In this document: positions 13,052-22,144 of the stretch, in pieces
How positions within the stretch are numbered: the first letter of the stretch is position 1
Layout of the letters: every line of letters starts with the position of its first letter
Position numbers and translations under genes: made by a program
Notes under the pieces: generated by a model
Told to the model about the DNA's origin: nothing
What the model saw: the letters and a program-made list of their open reading frames with translations, nothing else
Databases searched by the model: none
Assembly (NCBI GenBank): GCA_000437595.1
Contig: FR899854.1
Location: 1 to 27,110, forward strand
DNA length: 27,110 bases
Source: Faecalibacterium sp. CAG:74
Lineage (GTDB): Bacteria > Bacillota > Clostridia > Christensenellales > Aristaeellaceae
Reading direction: 5' to 3'

Positions 13052-14653
13052 ATGAAAAAACAGTCATACCAACGCATCCTCGCCGTACTGATCAGCCTGA
13101 TGATTCTGCTGACGGCGGGCATGGCCATCGTCGGCGCCGGACTGTTGCAAACCCGCGAGGATTCGCCGGACATTCTGCCGGAAGCGACGGCTACCGCGGA
13201 TTCGGGCGATCTGCTGATGTCCTCCGACCTTGTACCCGACCCGACAAAGTGGTTTCTGCCTTACGACGGAGATTTGACCGACGCGGACGGAAATCCGGTG
13301 CGCCTATCCGCCTTGCGCGGAAAAACGACGATCCTGCTGTTCTGGTCAAGCTGGTGTCCGGACTGCCAGGTGTACTTGGCGGGCGACTTTGGGGCGGCGG
13401 TACAGGCCGCACAAGCGGCGGGAGCGCAAGTCGTCCTTGTCTGCCGAGAGGGGATTCGCGGCGACACGCACGAGAAGGCGGAAGCAGAATTGACGGAATG
13501 CGGCATTACAGGCATTCCGCTGTACATGGATGCGGACGCGGCGCTCTTTCACACGCTGGGACTGCGGAGCGTGCCGTCTCTGGCGGTTTTCGATTCGCAG
13601 GGGCAGCTGCTCCGCGCAACGGCGGATATGCCGAATGCGGATGAAATGGCGCAGCTGCTGGACGCGGCGCAGCGTCCGGCACAGCAGACACTCGCGTTTT
13701 TGAAACGGCTGATGCAGGCGGATGGGGCGATTCCATCCACCTATACGCTGTCCGGCGGCGAGGTTCATCCGGGCGATACTGTGCTTTCCGAGACGATGGG
13801 GCAGACCATGCTTTATGCGGCGCAAACGGAGGATGCGGCGCTCTTCTCCGATGCCTGGCGTTATGTCCGTGACAAAATGACCGTCGGCGGCTTAACTGTC
13901 TGGCGGATTCAGGCAGGCGAAAAAGCGGCGGCTAATGCGTCGCTGGATGATCTGCGCATTCTCCGCGCGCTGATGGAAGCGGATGCGGTATGGGGCGGCT
14001 ACGAGCGTGAAATCCGCGAACGGGCGGCGGCGCTGTACGCTGCCTGCGTGGTGGATGATGCGCTGGTCAGCTTTGCGAACGTCGATGGCTCGGGGCGCGG
14101 CGATCGTGTCACCCTGTGCTATCTGGATGTGGAGACGATGCGCGCCTTATCCGCCTATGATGTACGATGGACAGCCGTCGCGAACCGCAGCGAAGCCATA
14201 TTGACCGATTCGCGCGCGCTCATGAGCAGCGAACTCCCGCTCTACCGCGCCTCCTATACCCCGGCAAAGGATATGTTCAGCAATGCGGCGGCGCAGATGA
14301 CCGAAGCGGCGCTGACAATCCTGCACGCGGCGCAAATCAGCGCGGCAAGGGAGCAGACGCTGGATTGGCTGGATGCGCAGCTTGGCGCAGGCGCAATTTA
14401 TGCGCAGTACGCGTCAAACGGGCAGGTCGGCTATGGATTCCGCTATGAAGCGATTGGATCGTATGCCGTCCTGGCACAGGTCGGTGCCGTCAGCGGGCAC
14501 ACGGAGCTTGCGCGGCTGTCGCTGGCGAAACTGGAGAACCGCCGCACTGCGACGGGGACATTCGCGGGCGCTTATGGCAGCGTCAAAGGCGAAACATCCT
14601 ATACATTTGATGAATTGGAAGCTCTTTTTGCGCTCATGGCCATGAAGCCGTAA
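13052..14653 (+). CDS. Membrane-anchored thioredoxin-like / GH8-like fusion protein
   Basis: This 533-aa extracytoplasmic protein has two enzyme-like parts. Residues ~10-32 are a signal anchor. Residues ~70-205 are a TlpA/ResA-type thioredoxin fold with FWSSWCPDC (Cys102, Cys105) and the cis-Pro segment SVPSLAVF (Pro175). Residues ~210-533 resemble a GH8 (alpha/alpha)6 barrel of the BcsZ type: TVLSETMGQTMLYA gives Glu247 at the general-acid position, followed by LTVWRIQ and ASLDDLRILRAL (Asp299/Asp300). The C-terminal GFRYEAIGSY aligns by eye with YDAIR of BcsZ, with Glu in place of the base Asp and Gly in place of Arg. GH8 enzymes in such operons trim or release the polysaccharide. GGAGGAG lies 8 bases before the ATG. 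The thioredoxin fusion is unusual. The GH8 assignment is by motif only. Confidence 0.72.
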   Translation: MKKQSYQRILAVLISLMILLTAGMAIVGAGLLQTREDSPDILPEATATADSGDLLMSSDLVPDPTKWFLPYDGDLTDADGNPVRLSALRGKTTILLFWSSWCPDCQVYLAGDFGAAVQAAQAAGAQVVLVCREGIRGDTHEKAEAELTECGITGIPLYMDADAALFHTLGLRSVPSLAVFDSQGQLLRATADMPNADEMAQLLDAAQRPAQQTLAFLKRLMQADGAIPSTYTLSGGEVHPGDTVLSETMGQTMLYAAQTEDAALFSDAWRYVRDKMTVGGLTVWRIQAGEKAAANASLDDLRILRALMEADAVWGGYEREIRERAAALYAACVVDDALVSFANVDGSGRGDRVTLCYLDVETMRALSAYDVRWTAVANRSEAILTDSRALMSSELPLYRASYTPAKDMFSNAAAQMTEAALTILHAAQISAAREQTLDWLDAQLGAGAIYAQYASNGQVGYGFRYEAIGSYAVLAQVGAVSGHTELARLSLAKLENRRTATGTFAGAYGSVKGETSYTFDELEALFALMAMKP

Positions 14654-14674
14654 CGCAGGAAAGGAGAGAGCAGT

Positions 14675-16213
14675 GTGCGCGCGATTGCGTGGCTGATTGT
14701 GAAGCTCAGCGGCTTGTTTGTCAAGCTGTACCACCTGATTTTGAACGCCATCCGCCGGTTTGACCGCGCGATGCGCAAGCGCTACCGCCCCAAGCACCTT
14801 GCCCTGATGGTGGTGCTGGTGATCGCGATTACAGCGTCGATTACACTTTTTGTCCCGCCGTATCTGGGACTGTCCAACGACGGCAGCTTTGCCGCTGTGC
14901 TGGCGGATACCGGGCTGTCCCGGCTTGACCCGTCTGATACAAGCGCTTTCTTCAACTATTATGAGCGTGTCTATAACGTCGGCTCGTCCGCGCTTCCGAC
15001 CGGTACAACGCCGCTGGTTCAGCGGATGCTGGTGCGCACGGCGGTCGTCATCGACGAACTGGTGACGCACGACGGGCTGTTTGACATGCGCTTCCTCGCA
15101 GCAATCTATCTGCTGATTTACATCCTGCTTCTCATCCCGATGCTCTCCAAGCTGCTGGGACGCGTCAAAGTCTACTCCGAGGGGCTGTTTATCGCGGTTT
15201 TTGCTGTGCTAATTTTCGGCGATACCGCCATGATAACCCGCTTTGCCTCTTTTTACACGCAGCCCATTGAGCTGATTTTGATGGTTGCCTTGGCGAACTG
15301 CGTCCTGCAGATTCCGGATAGCCTGAACCGCTTTTTGCCGCAGATTGGGCTTGCCGGCACGGTCATCCTGATGATGGCGGTCAACCAGTACTGCGCGCTG
15401 ATGGGCATCGTCTTTTCTGTTGCGTACTGGATGCTCATGCGTCACAAAGCGGATGCGCTTCATAAGGGGCTGTATTTGCTCCTTGCAGTGCTGCTGTGCG
15501 TCGTCAGCGTCATGCAGACGGGCGATATGGTCAACAATCAGACGATTAACGAGAAGTACGACCAAATGACGCGCGGCGTTCTCTTTGAGGCGACTGACCC
15601 GGAAAAAGCACTGGCGCAGTTCGGCATTGAGGCGCGGTATTCCGTGCTGACGGACACGTATTCCACGCAGAGCTACCCCGTTGTGCTGCCGGAAAGCGGC
15701 GCGCTGGATGAGGGCTTCCTTGATCAGTACACGACGGCGGACGTGACGCTGTATTACCTGCGCCATCCGATTCAATTGCTGGGGCTGTTTGAGGTCGGCG
15801 TGCGCAACGCGTTCTTCACGCGAACGGATTATTCCGGCAACTACGAGCAGTCCAGCGGAATGCCTGCGCGGGCAAAGGCGCTGTTCCTTTCTATCTGGTC
15901 AACGTTCAAGGAGCGTTCCGCCCCGCAAACAGCGGCGTCGCTGCTCCTGCTGGTCGTCGCCTTCCTCTTCTTCCGCCGTAAAGCGGACGAAAAGCTGGAA
16001 TCCGGCAGGGAAGCCGCGAGTGTCTACACCATGCTCAGCGTGCTGCTTTTCGCGGCGGTCACTGTCGAGCTGATGACGGTCGTCATCCTCAGCGGCGATA
16101 GTCTGCTGCTGCGCCAGAGCTTCCTGATGGGCTGTCTGATTGACCTGCTGGCGATTATGGCGTGCACGGAGGGACTCCACCGACTGAAAATTATTGAAAC
16201 GGACGGGCAATAA
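14675..16213 (+). CDS. Polytopic membrane protein, glycosyltransferase-C-like (WsfD-type?)
   Basis: This is a 512-aa integral membrane protein with about ten hydrophobic spans. After the first span (43-62) comes the loop PPYLGLSNDGSF (Asp69). A long extracytoplasmic loop ~280-400 includes NEKYDQMTRGVLFEATDPEKA. The pattern (Asp-containing first loop, then many spans) resembles membrane hexose transferases of GT-C type such as the WsfD family, but I cannot confirm that. The last gene of the window encodes a related protein with the same two landmarks. It starts with GTG and is preceded by AAAGGAGAG. It lies 21 bases after the thioredoxin-GH8 gene and 11 before the next, within one operon. It may modify the polymer or transfer a side-chain sugar. 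Confidence 0.65.
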   Translation: MRAIAWLIVKLSGLFVKLYHLILNAIRRFDRAMRKRYRPKHLALMVVLVIAITASITLFVPPYLGLSNDGSFAAVLADTGLSRLDPSDTSAFFNYYERVYNVGSSALPTGTTPLVQRMLVRTAVVIDELVTHDGLFDMRFLAAIYLLIYILLLIPMLSKLLGRVKVYSEGLFIAVFAVLIFGDTAMITRFASFYTQPIELILMVALANCVLQIPDSLNRFLPQIGLAGTVILMMAVNQYCALMGIVFSVAYWMLMRHKADALHKGLYLLLAVLLCVVSVMQTGDMVNNQTINEKYDQMTRGVLFEATDPEKALAQFGIEARYSVLTDTYSTQSYPVVLPESGALDEGFLDQYTTADVTLYYLRHPIQLLGLFEVGVRNAFFTRTDYSGNYEQSSGMPARAKALFLSIWSTFKERSAPQTAASLLLLVVAFLFFRRKADEKLESGREAASVYTMLSVLLFAAVTVELMTVVILSGDSLLLRQSFLMGCLIDLLAIMACTEGLHRLKIIETDGQ

Positions 16214-16224
16214 AGGAGGCTGCC

Positions 16225-17085
16225 ATGAAAAACGAAACGCAATCGGCACTGGTGGCGCGGGACGCGGCTATCATTTTGCTGCTGATCTGGGCGTTTATGC
16301 AGGCGCTGCTGATGATTTGGGCACCTGCGGATACGCAGACGATGTATTTGCTGCTGTTGTTCCTGATGGATATTGCTGTGCTGTGCGGCTTTATGGATCG
16401 CGTCAACACCGGAACGGCGCTTGCAGCGACGATTACCTGCGGCTGGGTGGCATATAAGCTGTATTCTTTTTATGCCGTGGGCGAAACGGTGTACTTGACA
16501 GATTATTTTGTGACTGTACTGCCGTTGCTGGGATCGGGCGCGGCGGCGCTCTTCTCCCGCAGTATGCGCCACGTCAATGCTGAGAACAAGCTGCTGCGCC
16601 GTCAGGTGGATGAACAGGTGCTGGTGGACGATGTGACGGAGCTGTACAACCTGCGCGCCATGTATCGCGATGCGCAGATGATGACGGGTTACTGCGTCCG
16701 CAACCATCTGCCGATTTCGCTGATGATTATCCAGATGCGCTACGAAAGTGAACTGCGCGGGATGCTGTCCCACAGCCGCTATATCCAACTGCGCAAGCGG
16801 CTGGCGGAACTGGTGATGGACAGCGTGCGCGTAGAGGATAAGGTCTATTGCATTGACGAACATGGCACGATGGCGATTTTGCTGACCTCCAATGAGGCAA
16901 ACAGCGCCTATGTTCGCAGCCGTATTATTGCAGCGGTGACGAAGGAGGATGCTTTTGACGGCATTCTGGAGCGCGGGACGCACATGGATCTGCGCTTTGC
17001 CTGCAAGGAGTACGACGAGCATTTCGGCAAGGACATGATGGCGTTCAAGAAAGCTGTTGAGAGCGAGCTGGCGTATGATGTGTAA
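16225..17085 (+). CDS. Membrane protein with degenerate GGDEF domain and intact c-di-GMP I-site
   Basis: The 286-aa protein has four hydrophobic spans (~14-33, 39-56, 64-84, 93-112), a short linker helix, and a cytoplasmic GGDEF-like domain at ~133-286. The domain start DDVTELYNLRAMYRD matches the family DxLTGLxNRRxF. The catalytic GGDEF is replaced by DEHGT (211-215), so diguanylate cyclase activity is not expected. RVED (Arg202-Asp205) stands five residues before that site, exactly where the RxxD inhibitory I-site lies in PleD-like proteins. I infer a c-di-GMP receptor that activates the synthase, comparable to PelD or to PssE of Listeria. GGAGG lies 5 bases before the ATG. The end overlaps the next gene by 11 bases. 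Confidence 0.75.
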   Translation: MKNETQSALVARDAAIILLLIWAFMQALLMIWAPADTQTMYLLLLFLMDIAVLCGFMDRVNTGTALAATITCGWVAYKLYSFYAVGETVYLTDYFVTVLPLLGSGAAALFSRSMRHVNAENKLLRRQVDEQVLVDDVTELYNLRAMYRDAQMMTGYCVRNHLPISLMIIQMRYESELRGMLSHSRYIQLRKRLAELVMDSVRVEDKVYCIDEHGTMAILLTSNEANSAYVRSRIIAAVTKEDAFDGILERGTHMDLRFACKEYDEHFGKDMMAFKKAVESELAYDV

Positions 17086-18631
17086 GGCGAAAGCGTGGGT
17101 ACTGGCGCTGGCGGCGGGGCTGCTGCTTCTGCTGATACCCGCACAGGCGCGCGCGGATGTGACCCGTCTGCTGATTTTGAACGACGAGCAGACAAGTGAG
17201 ACGAGCGCAGCGGCGACGGACGTCCTGCGGCGATTCGCGCTCTATTCCAGCTGGACATGCACGTTTGCCAGTAGCGAGGATGTGCCGGACACCGACGGGT
17301 ACACCGCCGTCATCATCTGCACCGACCCGAATCGGGCGCTGAATGCGTCGGTGGCGCTGGCGATTCAAGAGAGCAAACTGCCTGTGTTTGTCATCGGCGC
17401 GGGCGGCTTGGCGGAGCTGACGAAAACGCAGGTACATGAAGGTTCACTGACATTGCGCTTGCAGACGCAGGCAAACGCCGCGAACGATATGCTGCTTTCC
17501 GGCAATTCGCTTCTGCTGATGAAGAAAAGCGGCGAATCGCTCGGTGGACAGATTTTCGTCGGTGCGCAGGCATTTCCGCTTTGCCAAACGGCGGGAAACA
17601 TCACCCATTTGGCGTATTTTGACCCGTCGCAGGAAGCGCAGTGCGCGTTCCTCTCAACGCTGCTGCAAACGTGGCTGTGGCCCTACAAGAATTCCCCGAC
17701 TGCGTACGGGCAGTATCTCGTGCTTGACCGCATTTATCCGTTTGCCGACCCGGAGCGGCTGCTGTTGCTGGTGGAGATGCTTGAGACGGAAAATGTGCCG
17801 TACGTCCTGTGTGTCATGCCGATTTACGCCAACGCCGATTATCCGGCGATGAAGCGTTTCTGCGAGGTGCTGCGGTATGCGCAGAGCCGCGGCGCGGGCA
17901 TTGTGATGCACGTTCCGCAGGTAACGCTGGTGAACGTGACGGTGGAGGACTTGCAGGAGAATATCGCCAATGCGTATTCCGCCTATTCGCGCTATGGCGT
18001 CTACCCGCTGGCGATTGAAGCGCCGGATGTGTGGCTGATGAGCGAAAAGGGGCAGGATGTCCTGCGCGGCTGGCGAACGGTGTTCCTCTTCCGCTCGGAT
18101 GAAGCGCTTTTCGGCGAGAAGCAGGCGGAGAACACGGCGTTGCGCGATGGCCACCAAATCGTCGCGCCTGCCTATGCCGACGCGACCGCCTTCACCAACG
18201 CCTACGCACAGGCGATTTACCTTGACCCGTCAGAGGATATCGAGACGCTCCGGACGCAGGTCAATCGGCTGAAGAACTCCCGCACAGCGCTCAAAAAGCT
18301 TTCAGATGTGGAAGGCATCGTCTATGCGGGCGACCTGTATGTGCATTTTTATCCGGCGGATGGGCTGTATGTCAACGGACAGGCAGCGTCGCTTGTCTAT
18401 CAGCGCTTCAATTACGACGAGGACTACGTCTACGACCGTGGCTTTGTGCAGTATATGACAGAGCAGATTCAGGCGAGCAACAAGCTGATTCTGGCGTTTG
18501 TGGCTGTAGCGTGCACGATTTTCATTGTCGGGATGATTATTTCCCGGCGGACGACGCGGCGGCAGCTGCTGGGTAACCATCCGCACGCGAAAGACGAGCA
18601 GGAGGGGGTGAATCTGCATGACGGCGGCTGA
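17075..18631 (+). CDS. DUF2334 polysaccharide-deacetylase-like membrane protein, probably inactive
   Basis: This 518-aa exported protein has a signal peptide (residues ~1-27), a long extracytoplasmic region and a C-terminal membrane span (~471-490) with a short basic tail. Residues ~85-200 look like a Rossmann/flavodoxin-like N-terminal part. Residues ~210-345 match DUF2334: QYLVLDRIYPFADPERL, VPYVLCVMPIY, and RGAGIVMHVPQ. In active relatives LDRI reads as an Asp-Asp pair and MHVPQ as HGxxH-like. Here the second Asp is Arg219, and only one His (279) is kept, so metal binding is doubtful. The start at ATG 17075 overlaps the previous gene; a TTG at 17057 and the ATG at 17078 are alternatives. 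The synthase gene starts 14 bases inside its end. Confidence 0.75.
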   Translation: MMCKAKAWVLALAAGLLLLLIPAQARADVTRLLILNDEQTSETSAAATDVLRRFALYSSWTCTFASSEDVPDTDGYTAVIICTDPNRALNASVALAIQESKLPVFVIGAGGLAELTKTQVHEGSLTLRLQTQANAANDMLLSGNSLLLMKKSGESLGGQIFVGAQAFPLCQTAGNITHLAYFDPSQEAQCAFLSTLLQTWLWPYKNSPTAYGQYLVLDRIYPFADPERLLLLVEMLETENVPYVLCVMPIYANADYPAMKRFCEVLRYAQSRGAGIVMHVPQVTLVNVTVEDLQENIANAYSAYSRYGVYPLAIEAPDVWLMSEKGQDVLRGWRTVFLFRSDEALFGEKQAENTALRDGHQIVAPAYADATAFTNAYAQAIYLDPSEDIETLRTQVNRLKNSRTALKKLSDVEGIVYAGDLYVHFYPADGLYVNGQAASLVYQRFNYDEDYVYDRGFVQYMTEQIQASNKLILAFVAVACTIFIVGMIISRRTTRRQLLGNHPHAKDEQEGVNLHDGG

Positions 18632-19874
18632 TTATTTGATGCTGATTTCGATGGTCTGCATCTGGGCGCTGATGGCGATTAACGTCTTTCTGTCCGTCGG
18701 CGGATTCCTGTATTACCATCAATGCAGCAAAACGAACGGGCATGTGCCGATTGATGAGTACCCGTTCGTGTCGATAATGGTGCCGGCGCACAACGAGAGC
18801 GTCGTCATCCGGCGCACCGTCCGCGCCCTGCTCAACTTCGACTATCCGCACGACCGCTACGAAATCATCGTCATCAACGACAACTCCACTGATGACACCG
18901 CAAATGTGCTCAAGCAGATTCAGGCGGCGAATCCCGGCCGCAACCTGATTGTCGTCAATACGGATAACGTTGTCGGCGGGAAAGGGAAGTCTAACGCGCT
19001 GAACATCGGCTATTCGGTAGCAAAAGGCAGCGTGTTTGCGATTTACGATGCGGACAACACGCCCGAACCGCAGGCGCTGCGCATTCTGGTGGAGAATCTG
19101 ATGAGCGATTCGTCGCTGGGCGCGGTCATCGGCAAATTTCGCACACGCAACCGCAACGCCTCGCTGCTCACGCGCTTTGTCAACATCGAGACGCTGGCGC
19201 ACCAGTGCATGAATCAGGCGGGGCGCTGGTTCTACTTCGGGCTGTGTACCATTCCGGGCACGAACTTCGTCATGCACCGCCACATCATTGAGGAAATCGG
19301 CGGCTGGGATCCGGACGCGCTGTCGGAGGACACGGAAATCAGCTTCCGCATCTACCGCATGGGCTACAAAATCAAACTTGTGCCGCAGGCGGTGACGTGG
19401 GAGCAGGAGCCATTCCGCCTGGGGATTTGGTTCAAGCAGCGCACCCGCTGGGCGATGGGCAACCTGTATGTGCTGATCAACAATTTCAAGTATATCTTTG
19501 ATCCGTCCGGCGGCAAAATGCGCATGGATGTGCTGTACTACGCGCTGGTTTATATCCTGATGGCGTTCACGCTCGTCTGCTCGGACACCATGTTCGTTCT
19601 GGGTGTGCTGGGGTACAGCCATGTGTCGCTGGGCGGCTTGTCCACGATGGTGTGGGTGATGGCGTGCGCGCTGTTTGAGTGCAACGTCATGCTGACGCTG
19701 GCGCAGGAGAAGAATGAGTTCAATCTGCAATCGGCGGCGCTGGTTCTGCTGATGCTGTTTACCTACTCGAAACTGTGGGTGGTTGTCGTCCTCCGCGCCA
19801 TGTGGATGACGGTGAAGAAAATCGTCAGCAAAACGCATTACACTTGGTATAAGACCGAACGTTCCGCAGACTAA
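18618..19874 (+). CDS. Processive family 2 glycosyltransferase (polysaccharide synthase)
   Basis: This is a 418-aa membrane synthase expected to polymerise and export the glycan from a UDP-sugar. One N-terminal span (~6-33) precedes the GT-A domain. The motifs are VINDNSTDDT (Asp88), DADN (Asp144, Asp146), SEDTE (Glu237, Asp238 as the TED catalytic motif) and QRTRW (274-278, QxxRW), which marks processive synthases. At least four spans follow (~310-410). It is much shorter than BcsA and has no C-terminal PilZ domain, so c-di-GMP control would have to come from another protein, presumably the I-site protein two genes upstream. GGAGGGGG precedes the start. The gene is followed after 23 bases by a BcsB-like gene. 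Confidence 0.92.
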   Translation: MTAADYLMLISMVCIWALMAINVFLSVGGFLYYHQCSKTNGHVPIDEYPFVSIMVPAHNESVVIRRTVRALLNFDYPHDRYEIIVINDNSTDDTANVLKQIQAANPGRNLIVVNTDNVVGGKGKSNALNIGYSVAKGSVFAIYDADNTPEPQALRILVENLMSDSSLGAVIGKFRTRNRNASLLTRFVNIETLAHQCMNQAGRWFYFGLCTIPGTNFVMHRHIIEEIGGWDPDALSEDTEISFRIYRMGYKIKLVPQAVTWEQEPFRLGIWFKQRTRWAMGNLYVLINNFKYIFDPSGGKMRMDVLYYALVYILMAFTLVCSDTMFVLGVLGYSHVSLGGLSTMVWVMACALFECNVMLTLAQEKNEFNLQSAALVLLMLFTYSKLWVVVVLRAMWMTVKKIVSKTHYTWYKTERSAD

Positions 19875-19897
19875 TCAGAAGGGATGGACTGAGAACG

Positions 19898-22105
19898 ATG
19901 AACACACGCTATTTCACAAGCCGTCTGCTGGCTTTGATGCTCGCAGCGCTGCTGGTTTTCTCCTGCGCTGCGGCGGAGGAAACCGAAATTCCCAGCGGTG
20001 TGGTGGACAATTTTGTCCAGAGTGAAATTGAAAAGCAGCAATCCGCCGGTGACGCAACGGCATTTGAGGCAGGCGCGGCGGCAGGGGAGTATTATGCTGA
20101 TTTCACCTTCGGCGGCGTGCAGACACTCAGCGGCATTACGACGACGCTGAGCCTGTACGCAAATCTGCCGAAGTACGCCAAGCCCGTCAGCGCCGTGCTG
20201 CGCCTGAGCTACACCGCATCCGACCTGATTCTGACGGACATTTCCTCCCTGACGTACTATATGAACGGCACGCCGTTCGGCTCGTCGAAGATTGTCGCGC
20301 GTTCCGACGGCGCGCAGACCGTGCTGTATGTGAGCGTCCCGGTGGAGCTGCTTACGACGGGCTATAATCTGCTCGAAATTCTCTCGTATGTCCGTCTGAC
20401 GGACGACGAAGGCTGCCGCGACGACTACAATGGCGCGAACTGGGTCAAGATCGCCGATACGACTTGCTTGCGTATCTACTACGAGATTTCCGACGATGCG
20501 GATGAGCTGTACATGTACCCGTACCCCTTCATTTCGCTGATGAATCCCGACGGCGCGGAGAGTGTGGTTGCCGTCAGCGACGCGGCGGACGAAGCCGAGC
20601 TGACCGCCGCCATGATGCTGATGGCGGGCATGGGCAACAGTCTGTCTGCCGAAAACGCCATGACGCTGTGCCGCCTGTCGGACGCGAAAAGCGAAAACGT
20701 GCTGTATGTGGGACTGAAGAAGAACACGCCGGAGTATCTGCTGTCTCTGCTGACGCAAAGCGTTCCTGCAACGGGCGCACTGGTGCAGCGCGCGACGGAT
20801 GGCGACACATCGTATCTGCTGATTGTCGCGGAGGAAGAAGCCGCGCTCAGCGAAGCCGCCGCGCTGCTCAGCGACACATCCCGCGTGGCGCAGCTCCACA
20901 CATCGCAGACCTACGTTTCCGTCGGCGAAGCGCAGCAGTATGCCCTCGCGTCGGAAACGTCCGGGCTGACGCTTGCAGGGCAGTACACCATTAAGGACAT
21001 TTCCGGCAACGGCATCAGCTTCTCCGGCCCCTTCACGCAGAAGATGACGATTTATCTGCCCGTCGCGAAGGACTATGTGCTGTCCAGCGAAAGCCGCTTC
21101 TCCTTCGACATCCGGTACAGTGAGAATCTGGACTTCGACCGCAGCCTCGTCACGTTCTACTGGGGCACGAGCATCCCGCTGTATTCCCACAAGCTGACCA
21201 AGGAGGGCGCAACGGGCGAAACGCTGACCTTCTCCGTCCCGGCAGATGCCATCGGGGAGGCGGGCAGCAGCATTACCGTTGTGTTTGACCTCGAAATCAA
21301 GGATTTGGACTGCACCGTGCGGTCGATGAACACGCCGTGGGCGTATATCGCGGCGAACTCGTCACTGTACCTGCCGGCGGGCGAAAACACAACGCTGAAT
21401 CTGGCAAATCTGCCGGCGCCGTTCCAGCGCGCAAGCCGCATGAACAACGTTATGATGATACTCAGCGACGATGCGACGCAGACGGAATTGACGCTCGCGG
21501 GGCGCATCATGGCGATGCTCGGCGCAGGCAGCACGCCCTATGGCTTGCTGAAAGTCATCCGCGCGGAGAATTTCCAAGCAGCCGCCCACGGCAACAGCAA
21601 CCTGATTGTCGTCGGTCTGTCCGACCGAAACAGCGTCCTCAAGCAGATCAATCCTTACCTGCATTTCCAGTACACGGACGATATGACCAGCCTTGCCGAA
21701 AGCACGAAGCTGGTGATGACGACGGATTATGCCCACGAAGCCAGCGTGCTCCAGCTGATGAAATCCCCCTACAATGAGGCGATGGCGCTGCTGACCGCTT
21801 CCGCCGCGACCGAAGCAGGCTTGCAGAACCTGATGGCGCGCTTGAGCACGGAAAAGAACCGCTGGTCGCTGGGCAAAGAAGCGCTGGTGGTGGATGGCTA
21901 CGGCGGCGCATCCAGCTATCAGTTCACCGTGTCCACAGCGCTGACGCAGAACGCGGAAAAGCCGTCGTTCGCGGATGTTATTGTGCAGAATCGTGAGCCG
22001 ATGACGCTGCTGCTGGTCGGCATGGGCTGCATGTTGGTGCTGCTGCTTGCTGCGGTGCTGCTGCTCGTGCGTATTCACCACCGCAGAAAGTACGACGATA
22101 AGTAA
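19898..22105 (+). CDS. BcsB-like cellulose synthase regulatory/co-polymerase subunit
   Basis: This 735-aa protein has an N-terminal signal (LLALMLAALLVFSCAAA; possibly a lipoprotein through Cys23), a large extracytoplasmic beta-rich region and one C-terminal span (~703-724) followed by a basic tail. That is the BcsB layout: alternating carbohydrate-binding and flavodoxin-like domains ending in a membrane anchor that contacts the synthase. BcsB-like segments include LRLSYTASDLILTDISSLTYYMNG (Bcs-type 'S.L.V.lNg' block, residues ~101-124), YNLLEI, DDYNGANWVKI and NNVMMILSDDATQTEL. Its position directly after the GT2 gene strongly supports the role. Sequence similarity to BcsB is only at pattern level by eye. 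Confidence 0.82.
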   Translation: MNTRYFTSRLLALMLAALLVFSCAAAEETEIPSGVVDNFVQSEIEKQQSAGDATAFEAGAAAGEYYADFTFGGVQTLSGITTTLSLYANLPKYAKPVSAVLRLSYTASDLILTDISSLTYYMNGTPFGSSKIVARSDGAQTVLYVSVPVELLTTGYNLLEILSYVRLTDDEGCRDDYNGANWVKIADTTCLRIYYEISDDADELYMYPYPFISLMNPDGAESVVAVSDAADEAELTAAMMLMAGMGNSLSAENAMTLCRLSDAKSENVLYVGLKKNTPEYLLSLLTQSVPATGALVQRATDGDTSYLLIVAEEEAALSEAAALLSDTSRVAQLHTSQTYVSVGEAQQYALASETSGLTLAGQYTIKDISGNGISFSGPFTQKMTIYLPVAKDYVLSSESRFSFDIRYSENLDFDRSLVTFYWGTSIPLYSHKLTKEGATGETLTFSVPADAIGEAGSSITVVFDLEIKDLDCTVRSMNTPWAYIAANSSLYLPAGENTTLNLANLPAPFQRASRMNNVMMILSDDATQTELTLAGRIMAMLGAGSTPYGLLKVIRAENFQAAAHGNSNLIVVGLSDRNSVLKQINPYLHFQYTDDMTSLAESTKLVMTTDYAHEASVLQLMKSPYNEAMALLTASAATEAGLQNLMARLSTEKNRWSLGKEALVVDGYGGASSYQFTVSTALTQNAEKPSFADVIVQNREPMTLLLVGMGCMLVLLLAAVLLLVRIHHRRKYDDK

Positions 22106-22144
22106 CCTGATTTTCGGCGAGGCGGAGGAAGGAGACAAAGGCTC

